The notes under the pieces: generated by a model | Told to the model about the DNA's origin: nothing | Databases searched by the model: none | The model's input: the letters and a program-made list of their open reading frames with translations, nothing else | From: Aquificales bacterium | GTDB taxonomy: Bacteria; Aquificota; Aquificia; Aquificales; Aquificaceae | Assembly (NCBI GenBank): GCA_027037055.1 | Contig: JALWBR010000024.1 | Location: forward strand, 1-64,000 | Length of the DNA: 64,000 nucleotides | Direction: 5' to 3' | Part shown: positions 1-9,682 of the stretch, in pieces | How the letters are laid out: every line of letters starts with the position of its first letter | Position numbering within the stretch: the stretch's first letter is position 1 | Made by a program: the position numbers and the translations under genes

Positions 1-1228
<1,228 letters not shown>

Positions 1229-1291
1229 AATCAGTAAAATCCTTGTATTACAGGTATTTTTACCACAAGGGTTGATAGTAGCGGACTCAAG

Positions 1292-1501
1292 TTAATCGGG
1301 AAAGATAGAGTACGCTATTGATAGATAACCTTCCGCTATGCCTATTGCCTCAAGTGCATCCTCTTTTTTGTAGATTTCCTCTGGTATTACATCCATCCTT
1401 ATAACATCCGCATAATCTTCTCTTTTAAGATATTCTTTCAATATCTCACAACGGATTTTTGCCCTCCGCAGATAACTGTTTGCAAGCTCTTCATTTACCA
1501 T
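1292..1501 (-). CDS. Shrunken HEPN-domain protein, partner of MNT
   Basis: 69 residues. The N-terminus (LANSYLRRAKIRCEILKEYL, then REDYADVIRM) looks like the first helices of a HEPN toxin or partner domain, and the C-terminus (VIPEEIYKKEDALEAI) looks like the last segment of the same family. The usual middle of about 60 residues, with the R-x4-6-H ribonuclease motif, is absent, so an in-frame internal deletion is the simplest reading. It starts 2 bases after the MNT stop, the standard pairing of these modules. With no R-x4-6-H motif it is unlikely to cut RNA. It may be decaying or serve only as a binding partner. The reading frame is intact. Confidence 0.6.
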   Translation of the reverse strand: MVNEELANSYLRRAKIRCEILKEYLKREDYADVIRMDVIPEEIYKKEDALEAIGIAEGYLSIAYSIFPD

Positions 1502-1503
1502 CT

Positions 1504-1935
1504 TTAATAACGAAATGAGGCATAGGCTTTTCTATAAACTTTATCCTTTTTTTTAAATCTTTCAAGTCTTTTTAAAAATTCACTAAAAAAGCTGTTTTTA
1601 TCATACAACACAATAAACTCCGTATCCCATAACCAAGGAATTTCTTCCTTTAACGAAGATTTTTTCAAAAAAATAGGTGATAAACGCAAACCTATATTAT
1701 CAATATACTTAAGCTTGCTTTCAACATTTTCATAAAAGTCCATATAGGTTTTAAAAGAGCTTTCTGGCTTGTCTTCCAATACTATTAAAAGGTCAACATC
1801 CGAAACAGGAGTAGCCTTTCCCTTGGCGACAGAGCCAAATATAACCAAAGATACAAGCCTATCCTTGTAGTGTGCCTTTACTTTCTCCTCAATCTCTGAG
1901 ATGAGGGTGTGAAGAGCGCTCTTGAATCTCATCAC
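1504..1935 (-). CDS. mntA: MNT-type nucleotidyltransferase (minimal, antitoxin-like)
   Basis: 143 residues of the minimal nucleotidyltransferase family. The signature is clear: GSVAKG at about residues 34-39 followed by SDVDLLIVL, giving the Gly-Ser and two of the metal-binding acidic residues. In characterised MNT-HEPN pairs this protein adds AMP to the HEPN partner and silences it. It begins 4 bases after pseI stops, so it is probably transcribed at the tail of the glycan operon, and it is followed by the shortened HEPN gene. The symbol follows the MntA naming of such pairs; the functional pairing is inferred from adjacency and family. Confidence 0.75.
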   Translation of the reverse strand: MMRFKSALHTLISEIEEKVKAHYKDRLVSLVIFGSVAKGKATPVSDVDLLIVLEDKPESSFKTYMDFYENVESKLKYIDNIGLRLSPIFLKKSSLKEEIPWLWDTEFIVLYDKNSFFSEFLKRLERFKKKDKVYRKAYASFRY

Positions 1936-1939
1936 TAAA

Positions 1940-2989
1940 TTAATCTATAAGCTCCCAGGAAAGAGGTGTACCCCTTTTTATATCCCTTTTAGCCCTCTTA
2001 CCTAACACATCTTTCAAGTACTTGGGATGTAAGCCGTAACCCGGGCGTATTGATCTTACATTTTCTTCTGTAAAAACCTCACCTTTTTTCATATCTTTAA
2101 CAACATAAAGACTCCTGGCAAACTCCCTGCTCTTTTTCATACCCTCCGTAAGGTCATAGGAGATCTTTCCCAAAGCCTTTTCAACTTCCCTCACCGCTTT
2201 TACCATTTCTTTAAACTCTTCAGGAGTAAGCGAGAACTCCTTATCAGGAGAATCTATATCCTTCGAAAGGATAAAATGCTTTTCTATAAGCCTTGCACCG
2301 AGGGCAACCGCAGCGATTGGTACAGAAATACCGAGTGTATGATCCGAAATTCCCACAACACAATCAAATGTTTCAGCCATATTAGGTATTGTTCTTAAAT
2401 TAACTTCCTCCAAAGGTGTAGGATATGCGGACACACACTTAAGAAGGATTATCTGTTCATTTCCTACCCTTCTACAGGCATTAACTGCTTCTTCTATATC
2501 ACTTAATGTAGCTATGCCAGTTGATATTATCACTGGTTTTCCTTTGGAAGCTATGTATTCAATTAGAGGGATATCCAAAATTTCCAGTGAAGCGATTTTA
2601 TAAGCAGGAACACCTATTTCCTCTAAGAAATCAACCGCACTTTTATCAAAGGGAGTTGAAAAAAATATAAGACCCACCTTCTCCGCAATCTCCTTTAATT
2701 CATAGTGCCATTCCCACGGTATATAAGCCTTTTTATAAAGATCATACAGGGAAATACCGTCCCATAAATTAGATCCCCTTATAATGAAATCATTAGTCTT
2801 TTCATCAATAGTTATTGTGTCAGGTGTGTATGTTTGAAGCTTAACAGCATCAGCTCCAGCTTCTTTCATAGCGTATATGGTTTCCTTAGCCAATTCTATA
2901 TCTTGACAGTGATTTGCAGACATCTCTGCAACTATAAACGTAGGCGAATCCTTAGATATTTCAATGTTCCCTATATTTACTTTCCTCAA
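1940..2989 (-). CDS. pseI: Pseudaminic acid synthase
   Basis: 349 residues, the usual size. It condenses phosphoenolpyruvate with a 2,4-diamino-2,4,6-trideoxy sugar to make pseudaminic acid. NeuB-fold barrel motifs are present: FIVAEMSANH near residue 18, DAVKLQTYTPDTI near 47, FFSTPFDKSAVDFL, YKIASLEI, ISDHTLG and EKHF; the C-terminus from about 290 is a SAF (antifreeze-like) domain ending RSIRPGYGLHPKYL. SANH and the WDGISLYDLY region favour PseI over NeuB or LegI. The ATG overlaps the stop of the ATP-grasp gene by 4 bases (ATGA). It is the last clear glycan gene in the locus. Confidence 0.9.
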   Translation of the reverse strand: MRKVNIGNIEISKDSPTFIVAEMSANHCQDIELAKETIYAMKEAGADAVKLQTYTPDTITIDEKTNDFIIRGSNLWDGISLYDLYKKAYIPWEWHYELKEIAEKVGLIFFSTPFDKSAVDFLEEIGVPAYKIASLEILDIPLIEYIASKGKPVIISTGIATLSDIEEAVNACRRVGNEQIILLKCVSAYPTPLEEVNLRTIPNMAETFDCVVGISDHTLGISVPIAAVALGARLIEKHFILSKDIDSPDKEFSLTPEEFKEMVKAVREVEKALGKISYDLTEGMKKSREFARSLYVVKDMKKGEVFTEENVRSIRPGYGLHPKYLKDVLGKRAKRDIKRGTPLSWELID

Positions 2990-4134
2990 TTAACAGCAAC
3001 CTCCACCTTTTTCTTAATCATATCAATCAAACTTTTGTCTATTTCTTTAAACTCAAAAAACATTATTGAAATTCTATCCACTAAATAATCGGTTATTTCA
3101 TCACCTTTATTAAATATATCAAGCCTATATATTAACCTATTTTCAAGTTCCTCAGGAACCTTTATATGTACAAATTTACCGTTTTTTCTTGAAAAAACAC
3201 AATGTCTTACAACATCCCTTTTTAATGGTTCCCAACTTAAGTTAAATATTTTACCCATATAAGACATTATTGTAGCCCACGAGTAAGGAAAGCCAGTAGA
3301 AAACTCTATTAAAAAAGGGAAAAGATCTCCCGGTATACGTCTAGTTATATCTATTAGGTAAAATGTGTTTGCTCTATCTATAAACTGAGCATGCAAAACT
3401 CCCCATTTAAGATTAAGATGGTCTATCAGCTTGCTTATATACCCCTTAAGTTTCAATTTTAAGCCCTCATCCCATATAGGATAAGAAGTTGAAACATTAA
3501 ATGGATTTATAAAGCTTGTATCTTCCGCTGTAAAATCAAATACTATATTGCCATCCGAGAGCACACAAGAATAAGCAATTAATCTACCGTCAATATATTC
3601 CTCTAAAATAGCATAATCCCTATTTGTAACAATCTTTTTTAAAGCTTCCTTTATTTCTTCCTTATTTTTTACAATATTTATACCTCTACCTCCCGACTGA
3701 TCCACAGGCTTCAGTAAAAGGGGATATTGCAATTTAGTATTAATTGACTTTGCAGATAAATCTATTCGCCAACCTTCTGGTGTTGGAATGCCAAGTTCCT
3801 TACATAAATTTTTTAATTTCCATTTATCAAACAATATTCCCAAGGTTTCAAGGTTATCAAATATATTAAGACCCAACCTGTTCGTTAGGATTACAGAATT
3901 TATGTATGCAAGCTCACTACAACCAGGAATTATATAAGAGATCTCTTCATTTAAAATAACTTCCTTTACAGAATCCATGTTAGAAAAATCCAGTTTATAA
4001 AATTTATCTGCAAATTTATGGCCTATATAATAGCTCCTGCTCCCTAAGGTTATTACATAATATCCAAGTTGCCTACAAGCCTGTATCAGGGGTATGTCCC
4101 TGTGGCTTCCACCTATTATTAAAACCTTTTCCAT
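2986..4134 (-). CDS. ATP-grasp ligase of the pseudaminic locus
   Basis: 382 residues of the carboxylate-amine ligase type of ATP-grasp enzyme, which activate a carboxylate with ATP and join it to an amine. Seen: an N-terminal Rossmann-like part (VLIIGGSHRDIPLIQACRQL), the ATP-grasp pair PLLLKPVDQSGGRGI near residues 138-152 and AILEEYIDG, and a late metal-binding segment FYLIDITRRIPGDLFPF. A ligase of this class could attach an amino acid or other acid to the 4-amino group of the sugar; that is inference. The gene lies between the pseG-like gene and pseI, where many clusters carry pseH. It overlaps the pseG-like 3' end by 62 bases, and AAGGG lies 7 bases before the chosen ATG. Confidence 0.75.
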   Translation of the reverse strand: MEKVLIIGGSHRDIPLIQACRQLGYYVITLGSRSYYIGHKFADKFYKLDFSNMDSVKEVILNEEISYIIPGCSELAYINSVILTNRLGLNIFDNLETLGILFDKWKLKNLCKELGIPTPEGWRIDLSAKSINTKLQYPLLLKPVDQSGGRGINIVKNKEEIKEALKKIVTNRDYAILEEYIDGRLIAYSCVLSDGNIVFDFTAEDTSFINPFNVSTSYPIWDEGLKLKLKGYISKLIDHLNLKWGVLHAQFIDRANTFYLIDITRRIPGDLFPFLIEFSTGFPYSWATIMSYMGKIFNLSWEPLKRDVVRHCVFSRKNGKFVHIKVPEELENRLIYRLDIFNKGDEITDYLVDRISIMFFEFKEIDKSLIDMIKKKVEVAVN

Positions 4135-5053
4135 GGTATACCCTTAGAATTTCAGAAACAATGCGATAAGCACCTCTACCGTCAATAATTTTCTGACCCA
4201 TCTCTGCTTTCCTTTTATATTCATCATATTTATACTTCATGTTCGCAAGATAGGATAAAAATTCTTCTTCCCAATTTGATTTCCTTAGATCTATATATTT
4301 ATCAACTATACCAAATTTTTTGTATCCCTCATTTTGATTAGAAGACACTATTAAAGGAATAACAGGAACGCCCATAAAAACCAGCTCATGCATAACCATT
4401 CCCGCCGTTGATATGGAAAAAAGTGATCTGTTCATTAGTTCGGCAAGTTTTTCTGGATGTGTGAAATTAGAATTGTCCAAGACAACCGTTTTCAAAAAGG
4501 GAAAATATTCATTAGTTTTTTTACTTATAAACTCTTTTATATATTTTTCATTAACACCTCTTAAGATAATAAGTATGGTATCCTTACTAAAATGCTTTTT
4601 TCTCTTCTCTATAAAAATCCTATTTATAGGTACATATTTTTCACCAAGTAAGTAAATACGATTTTTAAGTTTTTTACAAAAAAGTCTATCTGTTATAAAA
4701 GAAAAGTTAACAATTATTCCGTCCGGGTATTCAACCCTATTGTAATCATCAAAAAATACACACAATTTTGCGAGTTCTTTAAGTTTATAAAGAAATTCTT
4801 TAGAGGGTTGATAACTATCAATAATAAGTATATCTGCAGATTTTAAATTAGAATAAACCCATTCATAATTATCCACCCATTCTACTTTAATTATGAAATC
4901 CCACATATCCAATTGTAGTGCTTTGTCCATTTGAACAAATATTCCTAAATCTGCAGTCTTAACTATATTCCTAAAGGTTTCATATATAGTCATCATCCTA
5001 AATAAATGACCGTATCCACGGTTTCCTACATCTGTAAGTATACATATCTTCAT
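4073..5053 (-). CDS. pseG: PseG/SpsG-like nucleotide-sugar hydrolase
   Basis: 326 residues with the GT28-like fold of UDP-2,4-diacetamido-2,4,6-trideoxy-altropyranose hydrolase, which removes UDP before PseI acts. Motifs: GYGHLFRM at about residues 14-21 (with the histidine equivalent to the catalytic one of PseG), a central DDYNR, and STAGMVMHELVFMGVPVIPL followed by NQNEGY in the nucleotide-binding half. Sequence similarity to PseG is modest by eye and the protein is rich in Lys, Ile and Asn, matching its A+T-rich DNA (11 G/C of 60 at 4501-4560). It overlaps the radical SAM gene by 4 bases upstream. The substrate may be altered if the 4-amino group is not acetylated. Confidence 0.7.
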   Translation of the reverse strand: MKICILTDVGNRGYGHLFRMMTIYETFRNIVKTADLGIFVQMDKALQLDMWDFIIKVEWVDNYEWVYSNLKSADILIIDSYQPSKEFLYKLKELAKLCVFFDDYNRVEYPDGIIVNFSFITDRLFCKKLKNRIYLLGEKYVPINRIFIEKRKKHFSKDTILIILRGVNEKYIKEFISKKTNEYFPFLKTVVLDNSNFTHPEKLAELMNRSLFSISTAGMVMHELVFMGVPVIPLIVSSNQNEGYKKFGIVDKYIDLRKSNWEEEFLSYLANMKYKYDEYKRKAEMGQKIIDGRGAYRIVSEILRVYHGKGFNNRWKPQGHTPDTGL

Positions 5054-6309
5054 AACAATCTTTTTATTTCCAATCCTTTTTCTGTCTCCCTAACTTCGCA
5101 GGAAACATCAAAATATCTATGCAAACCAAACTCTATACATTTTTTACAGACCTCATTACCTTCTCTTAAAGAATTCAAATCAGATAAAGAGACATCAAGA
5201 TAGTTAGGATGTAGAACATAATGCATCATATTGCAACATGTTAAAACGGAACCATCACTTCTTATAGTAGGGAATACTTTCCATACTGGACACTTCATGT
5301 TTCTGTGCTCATATGCAAATTCAAGCTGATCTTTAATTGAGTAGATAAGATAATTATCAAGCTCCTCTATTTCAGGAGGTAAAGGTTTACCGTGAACAAT
5401 ATGATCATATATTTTACCAGGAAAAGCATGAGCTATAATGGGATAAAATTGAAAACCTAAATCGCTTGTAAGATTTTTAACATACTGGAAATCACCATTA
5501 ATATTATGCTTATATAGATGAAACATTATTCTTACAGTACTTTCAACATTGTATTTATCTATATACTTTCTCAGTAAAAAAAGATTTTTCTTAAACACCT
5601 CCCAGTTTCCACCAGTATGTGTTATTTCATAATTTTTACCCACACCAGAACAGGGAATAGCTATATAGTCTGGATTAGAAGCCACAAATTTTTCAAGGTG
5701 TTTTGTAAAATTAAGATTTGTAGAAACATCACTGGCAAGACCGAATTCCTTAGTTATTCTAATAAACTCGTCTATTCTGGGATGTAGTAATGGTTCACCC
5801 CATAAATACAGGTAAACAGAATTTAAAAATGGTATCTCCGTTGTCATTTTCTCCAGTATATCCCTAAACATGTTTACAGGCATAAAACCTGTTTTAACAG
5901 CATCCTTATGCCCACATTCACATGATATACACCTTAGGTTGCAGTTACCCACTATTTCTATAGTTGGCATATAATCACATAGATCTTCTAATATACGGAC
6001 ATAATCCCTATGCTTTTTAAAGCCATGATTTTCCAGAGTCTTTGAAAACTCTCTTTTCATTTTCCTATTTTTTGAAGCTATTATGACAAATGCATCTTCT
6101 GGAGAATGTTCCTTAAAAAAAATATCAGGCTCTATTATAGGGAACCCATCCCTTTTTTTATATCCAAAATCTCTTGAATCAACAAATCCCCCAACCTTAA
6201 ATTTATGCTTTCTGAGTAATCTTGCCGTTCCTAAACCCTCTATATTCAAAGAAAATATGAATATATTCCTATTTCCAACTATATTTTTAAAAGAATTTAT
6301 GTTATACAT
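5050..6309 (-). CDS. Radical SAM protein with N-terminal Rossmann-like domain
   Basis: 419 residues. Residues 1-110 form a Rossmann-like unit (IFIFSLNIEGLGTARLL, then VGGFVDSRD) related in pattern to the N-terminus of the FkbM protein two genes upstream. The radical SAM cluster motif CNLRCISC (CxxxCxxC) follows near residue 123, then YLYLWGEPLLHP, the typical GEPLL strand. The C-terminus carries further cysteines (CPVWKVF, TCCNMMHY, VCKKCIEF), a SPASM/twitch-like auxiliary cluster region. Such proteins often dehydrate, epimerise or deoxygenate sugars or modify peptides. The adjacent iron-type alcohol dehydrogenase suggests a joint sugar or polyol step, but substrate and product are unknown. 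Confidence 0.8.
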   Translation of the reverse strand: MYNINSFKNIVGNRNIFIFSLNIEGLGTARLLRKHKFKVGGFVDSRDFGYKKRDGFPIIEPDIFFKEHSPEDAFVIIASKNRKMKREFSKTLENHGFKKHRDYVRILEDLCDYMPTIEIVGNCNLRCISCECGHKDAVKTGFMPVNMFRDILEKMTTEIPFLNSVYLYLWGEPLLHPRIDEFIRITKEFGLASDVSTNLNFTKHLEKFVASNPDYIAIPCSGVGKNYEITHTGGNWEVFKKNLFLLRKYIDKYNVESTVRIMFHLYKHNINGDFQYVKNLTSDLGFQFYPIIAHAFPGKIYDHIVHGKPLPPEIEELDNYLIYSIKDQLEFAYEHRNMKCPVWKVFPTIRSDGSVLTCCNMMHYVLHPNYLDVSLSDLNSLREGNEVCKKCIEFGLHRYFDVSCEVRETEKGLEIKRLL

Positions 6310-6310
6310 A

Positions 6311-7477
6311 TTAAATACCTCCTAAGATTTTTTTAATATCTTCATAGAATATGTCTCTCTTCTCTCCTAATCCATTTCTAATATTTTTAAAATATTCAGC
6401 AACCTCACGTGATACTTTTTCAGATTTAATTCCATATTCCTCAAATCTTGTTTTTATACCTAAACCTCTAAAAATATTTTCAGTAAGTTCAATTGCTTTA
6501 ATAGCGGTTTCTTTCTCAGATTTTTCGCTTATTCCCAAAACATTTCTGCCGTATCGGGCAAGTTTTTCCATCTTATCATTAAATTTATATCGCCACAAAT
6601 TAAACAAAACTAAAGCCAATGCGCAAGCATGCTTAATACCATACAGAGTTGTTATTACATGTGAAATAGTATGAGTTGACCAGTCAGAAGGTACACCCCT
6701 GCTGAGTAAATTATTAAGAGCATTTGAAGATAACCACATAAAATTTGAAGCTAATGTATAATCATAAGAGAATTCAATCTTGCTCCATTTTTCTATGATT
6801 TCAAACAAACCCTTTAACAAAGCTTCCGCATATCCATCCTGTACGATCCCATCATGTTTACATGTAATATATTGTTCAACTATATGAACAAAACAATCAA
6901 ATATACCAGCCACTATTTGTTCTTTGGGCAAACTCTTTAAAACTTCTGGATTAAGAACACTAAACTTAGGAAACGTAACTTCCGTAACACCAACAAGTTT
7001 TTCCTTAGTTTGAGTATTAGTTATTACAAATCCGCTATTGCTTTCAGAACCAGTGCCCACAGTCGTTGGCACAACACCCAGAGGTATACATTTTTCCGGA
7101 GGCTTTGCATTACCTCTCATAAATTCCCAAGCATCCCTATAGTTACTAAAAAAAGGCAAAATGGAAATAAATTTAGCAGCATCTATTACAGAACCACCAC
7201 CAACCGCAAGTAGGAAATTTATATCCTTCTGCTTAATAATATCTGAGGCTTCAATACATTTTGCAAATTCAGGATTAGGTGTTATTCCTCCAAAAAGGAT
7301 AACATCATATTTCTCTAATAAGGTAAGAATTTTATCTAATATTCCACTTTTTATCACAGATCCTCTTCCATATATTAACATTATTCTGCTATCGGACGGA
7401 ATAAGCTCTGGTATTTTATTAAACGAATTTTTCCCAAAAATAATTTTTATTGGATTATAATAAACAAAGTCTTTCAC
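6311..7477 (-). CDS. Iron-type alcohol dehydrogenase
   Basis: 388 residues from a GTG start at 7477, chosen because AAGGAGG ends 6 bases upstream and the previous gene stops 2 bases before it; a longer frame to 7522 overlaps that gene and has no such site. NAD(P)-dependent group III dehydrogenase: AVGGGSVIDAAKF (nucleotide loop, about residues 80-92), VPTTVGTGSESNSGFVI, and metal ligands in DCFVH, HTISH and GIKHACALAL. It is most like the butanol dehydrogenase/YqhD branch, which reduces aldehydes. It stops 1 base before the radical SAM start, so the two are probably translated together. Confidence 0.85.
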   Translation of the reverse strand: MKDFVYYNPIKIIFGKNSFNKIPELIPSDSRIMLIYGRGSVIKSGILDKILTLLEKYDVILFGGITPNPEFAKCIEASDIIKQKDINFLLAVGGGSVIDAAKFISILPFFSNYRDAWEFMRGNAKPPEKCIPLGVVPTTVGTGSESNSGFVITNTQTKEKLVGVTEVTFPKFSVLNPEVLKSLPKEQIVAGIFDCFVHIVEQYITCKHDGIVQDGYAEALLKGLFEIIEKWSKIEFSYDYTLASNFMWLSSNALNNLLSRGVPSDWSTHTISHVITTLYGIKHACALALVLFNLWRYKFNDKMEKLARYGRNVLGISEKSEKETAIKAIELTENIFRGLGIKTRFEEYGIKSEKVSREVAEYFKNIRNGLGEKRDIFYEDIKKILGGI

Positions 7478-7478
7478 T

Positions 7479-8579
7479 TTACGCCTCCTTAGGCACACAA
7501 TAAAGTATTGTTTCCAAACCAAAATGCCTATGCTGTCTTAATAGAAATTTATAAAAATCAAAGTTTTCCAATATAAAAAGAGGTATATCAATTATATCCG
7601 ATATTTTATGGTAAACCGCAATAGCTATTAATGGTTTATCATTTAGTATAATATTTCTCATACCTCTAAGAACTTCTATTTCATAACCTTCTACATCTAT
7701 TTTAATAAAGTTAATCTTTGCATTATATAAAATATGATCCAAAGGCATGGTAATACGATGCATGCCATTATCCTTTACACAAGATGAACTTTTATTTTCT
7801 AAAAAAGGTACTTCGCTTATATTTTCAGATAGAATTAACGGTATATTAATAATATGTGATTCATTGAAAACTTTAGATAATTTTTTTAATGTGCTTACCA
7901 AATGCTCTTGATTTTCAAAAGAAGGTTCAAAGATATAAACATTTTTAACGTTTTTCCCAAAAAAGTTGAATAACCATACTGCTGTATCACCCTTATATGC
8001 ACCCACATCTACAAACGTTAAATATTTATTTTGAAAAAATTCTAAAACTTCTTTTATAAAATATTGAGGTTCATTATCTGGAAAAGGGTAGCACGAATTG
8101 GATAAATCCTTTCTTAAACAAAGATGTTTATCAAATAAATACTTACTTCTTTCATCAATAAAATATGACTTTATTTTATCCGTTTTCTCATTATTAATAC
8201 TAAATCCTTTATCAATATCTTTCCACCACAAAAATTTGTGTTCACTTACAAGAAATTTAAAAAAATCTGGATACATTTTAATAAAATCTGACAAAGTTAC
8301 TATATTAATTTCCTTAAAGTCATAAACACTTACACTATCTTCTACGCCGAATTTCTTTACAAAAGGTGGTATTTCGTAATAAACTTGACAAGTTAAAGAT
8401 AGTATAATTTCAATCTCACCCATAGAGGATACTTCAGAAGGATGCTTTATAGGTATATTTTCTTCCTTACCACTCTTATTTTCATCTATAAAGAAATCAA
8501 TCCTTATACCTTTATTCTTCAAAAACCTGTATAAGATCTTGCCTACCGTACCCGCACCCCATATAGCATATCTCTTCAT
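7479..8579 (-). CDS. FkbM-family methyltransferase with N-terminal Rossmann-like domain
   Basis: 366 residues. The first ~90 (YAIWGAGTVGKILYRFL, then IDFFIDENKSG) resemble PglD-like or nucleoside-sugar binding domains. From about 190 comes an FkbM methyltransferase: TFVDVGAYKGDTAVWLFNFF (SAM motif I), VYIFEPSFEN, and NFIKIDVEGYEIEVLRGM near residue 290. FkbM enzymes O-methylate sugars or small hydroxylated groups, so a methylated glycan is expected. The DNA is very A+T-rich (14 G/C in 60 at 7861-7920). The ATG overlaps the stop of the oxidoreductase gene by 4 bases. Confidence 0.8.
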   Translation of the reverse strand: MKRYAIWGAGTVGKILYRFLKNKGIRIDFFIDENKSGKEENIPIKHPSEVSSMGEIEIILSLTCQVYYEIPPFVKKFGVEDSVSVYDFKEINIVTLSDFIKMYPDFFKFLVSEHKFLWWKDIDKGFSINNEKTDKIKSYFIDERSKYLFDKHLCLRKDLSNSCYPFPDNEPQYFIKEVLEFFQNKYLTFVDVGAYKGDTAVWLFNFFGKNVKNVYIFEPSFENQEHLVSTLKKLSKVFNESHIINIPLILSENISEVPFLENKSSSCVKDNGMHRITMPLDHILYNAKINFIKIDVEGYEIEVLRGMRNIILNDKPLIAIAVYHKISDIIDIPLFILENFDFYKFLLRQHRHFGLETILYCVPKEA

Positions 8580-9652
8580 AGTTTTTCCAAAAATTCAAAG
8601 TTCTCCTTTTCCATATAAAAATCCCATATAAGCGGTACACTCCTGAAATCCTTACCTTCTTTATACTTAGCTAATGCTTCATGAATATAAAAATATAGAT
8701 TCGCAAAAGCTTCTATAAAACCAGCAGGATGACCAGGTATCATCCTGTTGTAGATCTTTTCTTTTAAATTTGTATACTCTGTCCCTCTATCTATAATTAA
8801 TCTTTCTCCTTTGGTATTACTTATTAAAAGCTTCTCAGGTTCCTCTTGAACCCATATTGCGGAAGCCTCCGTGCCATAAATTGCAACCTTCATACCGTTT
8901 CTATTTCCTAAGGCGACCTTACTTATCCACATATATCCATTGGTTCCATCACTAAACTCAAGCAATGCCTTAATATCATCAACTACATTAAACTTAGAAT
9001 AGGATTTTCTAATAGATTTCACAGAATATATCTTTTTACCAGTCACAGTTTTTAGAATGGAAAATAAATGGGAAGCAAGATCAAGGGCTATAGTTGGTAT
9101 TTTGCCATCCTTTTTTCTCCACCAAGGTGGATAATCCACGCTTTTGGGAGGTCTTAAAAAGCTTTCCTGTGGCATTTCTAAAGTAACACTTATTATCTTC
9201 CCAAAAAAGTTTTGTCCCACAAGCTCCTTTAAGTAGATGAGCATAGGGTAAGCAATATAATTATAGGTAACTACAAGAAATTTATCTTTTATATCCTTAA
9301 TGTTTTTTTCAATTGCAAGTATTTCCTCCATATTTGAAACAAGAGGTTTCTCACATATAACAGGTATATTGTTACGCAAAGCTTCAATCACATAATTAAA
9401 ATGGGTGGGTGTTGGTGAAAGGACAACTAAAGCGTCTATATTTTCCCTTTCATACTCTATTAAATCCTGGAAGTTATTATAAAATCTCTCAACTCCCCAG
9501 TATTCTGCAGTTTTCTTATTAATTTCTTCATTTCTGCTGAAAAATCCCGAACATACCTTAAATCTATTATCCATCCTTGATGCTACAAAATGTATATATC
9601 CAGCAATTGAGTTTATTCCTCCTCCTACAAAAGCTAATTTGAATGTATCCAT
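8576..9652 (-). CDS. Gfo/Idh/MocA-family sugar oxidoreductase
   Basis: 358 residues. The N-terminal NAD(P)-binding fold (KLAFVGGGINSIAGYIHFVA) is followed by ALVVLSPTPTHF and VICEKPLV near residue 105, whose EKP is the family signature with the catalytic lysine. The C-terminal domain carries PPWWRKKDGK and a histidine in LASHLFS, as expected. Family members oxidise or reduce hydroxyl groups on nucleotide sugars or inositols. Here it could provide a keto sugar for amination or for the radical SAM/dehydrogenase pair. It overlaps the FkbM start by 4 bases and sits 30 bases after the cytidylyltransferase gene. Confidence 0.8.
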   Translation of the reverse strand: MDTFKLAFVGGGINSIAGYIHFVASRMDNRFKVCSGFFSRNEEINKKTAEYWGVERFYNNFQDLIEYERENIDALVVLSPTPTHFNYVIEALRNNIPVICEKPLVSNMEEILAIEKNIKDIKDKFLVVTYNYIAYPMLIYLKELVGQNFFGKIISVTLEMPQESFLRPPKSVDYPPWWRKKDGKIPTIALDLASHLFSILKTVTGKKIYSVKSIRKSYSKFNVVDDIKALLEFSDGTNGYMWISKVALGNRNGMKVAIYGTEASAIWVQEEPEKLLISNTKGERLIIDRGTEYTNLKEKIYNRMIPGHPAGFIEAFANLYFYIHEALAKYKEGKDFRSVPLIWDFYMEKENFEFLEKL

Positions 9653-9682
9653 ACCCTATAAATCGTCATAAACCAAGCGGTA

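Noticed and set aside
7478-7522. Upstream ATG of the iron-type dehydrogenase
   Set aside because: The 15 added residues overlap the FkbM gene and lack a ribosome site, whereas GTG at 7477 has AAGGAGG 6 bases before it.
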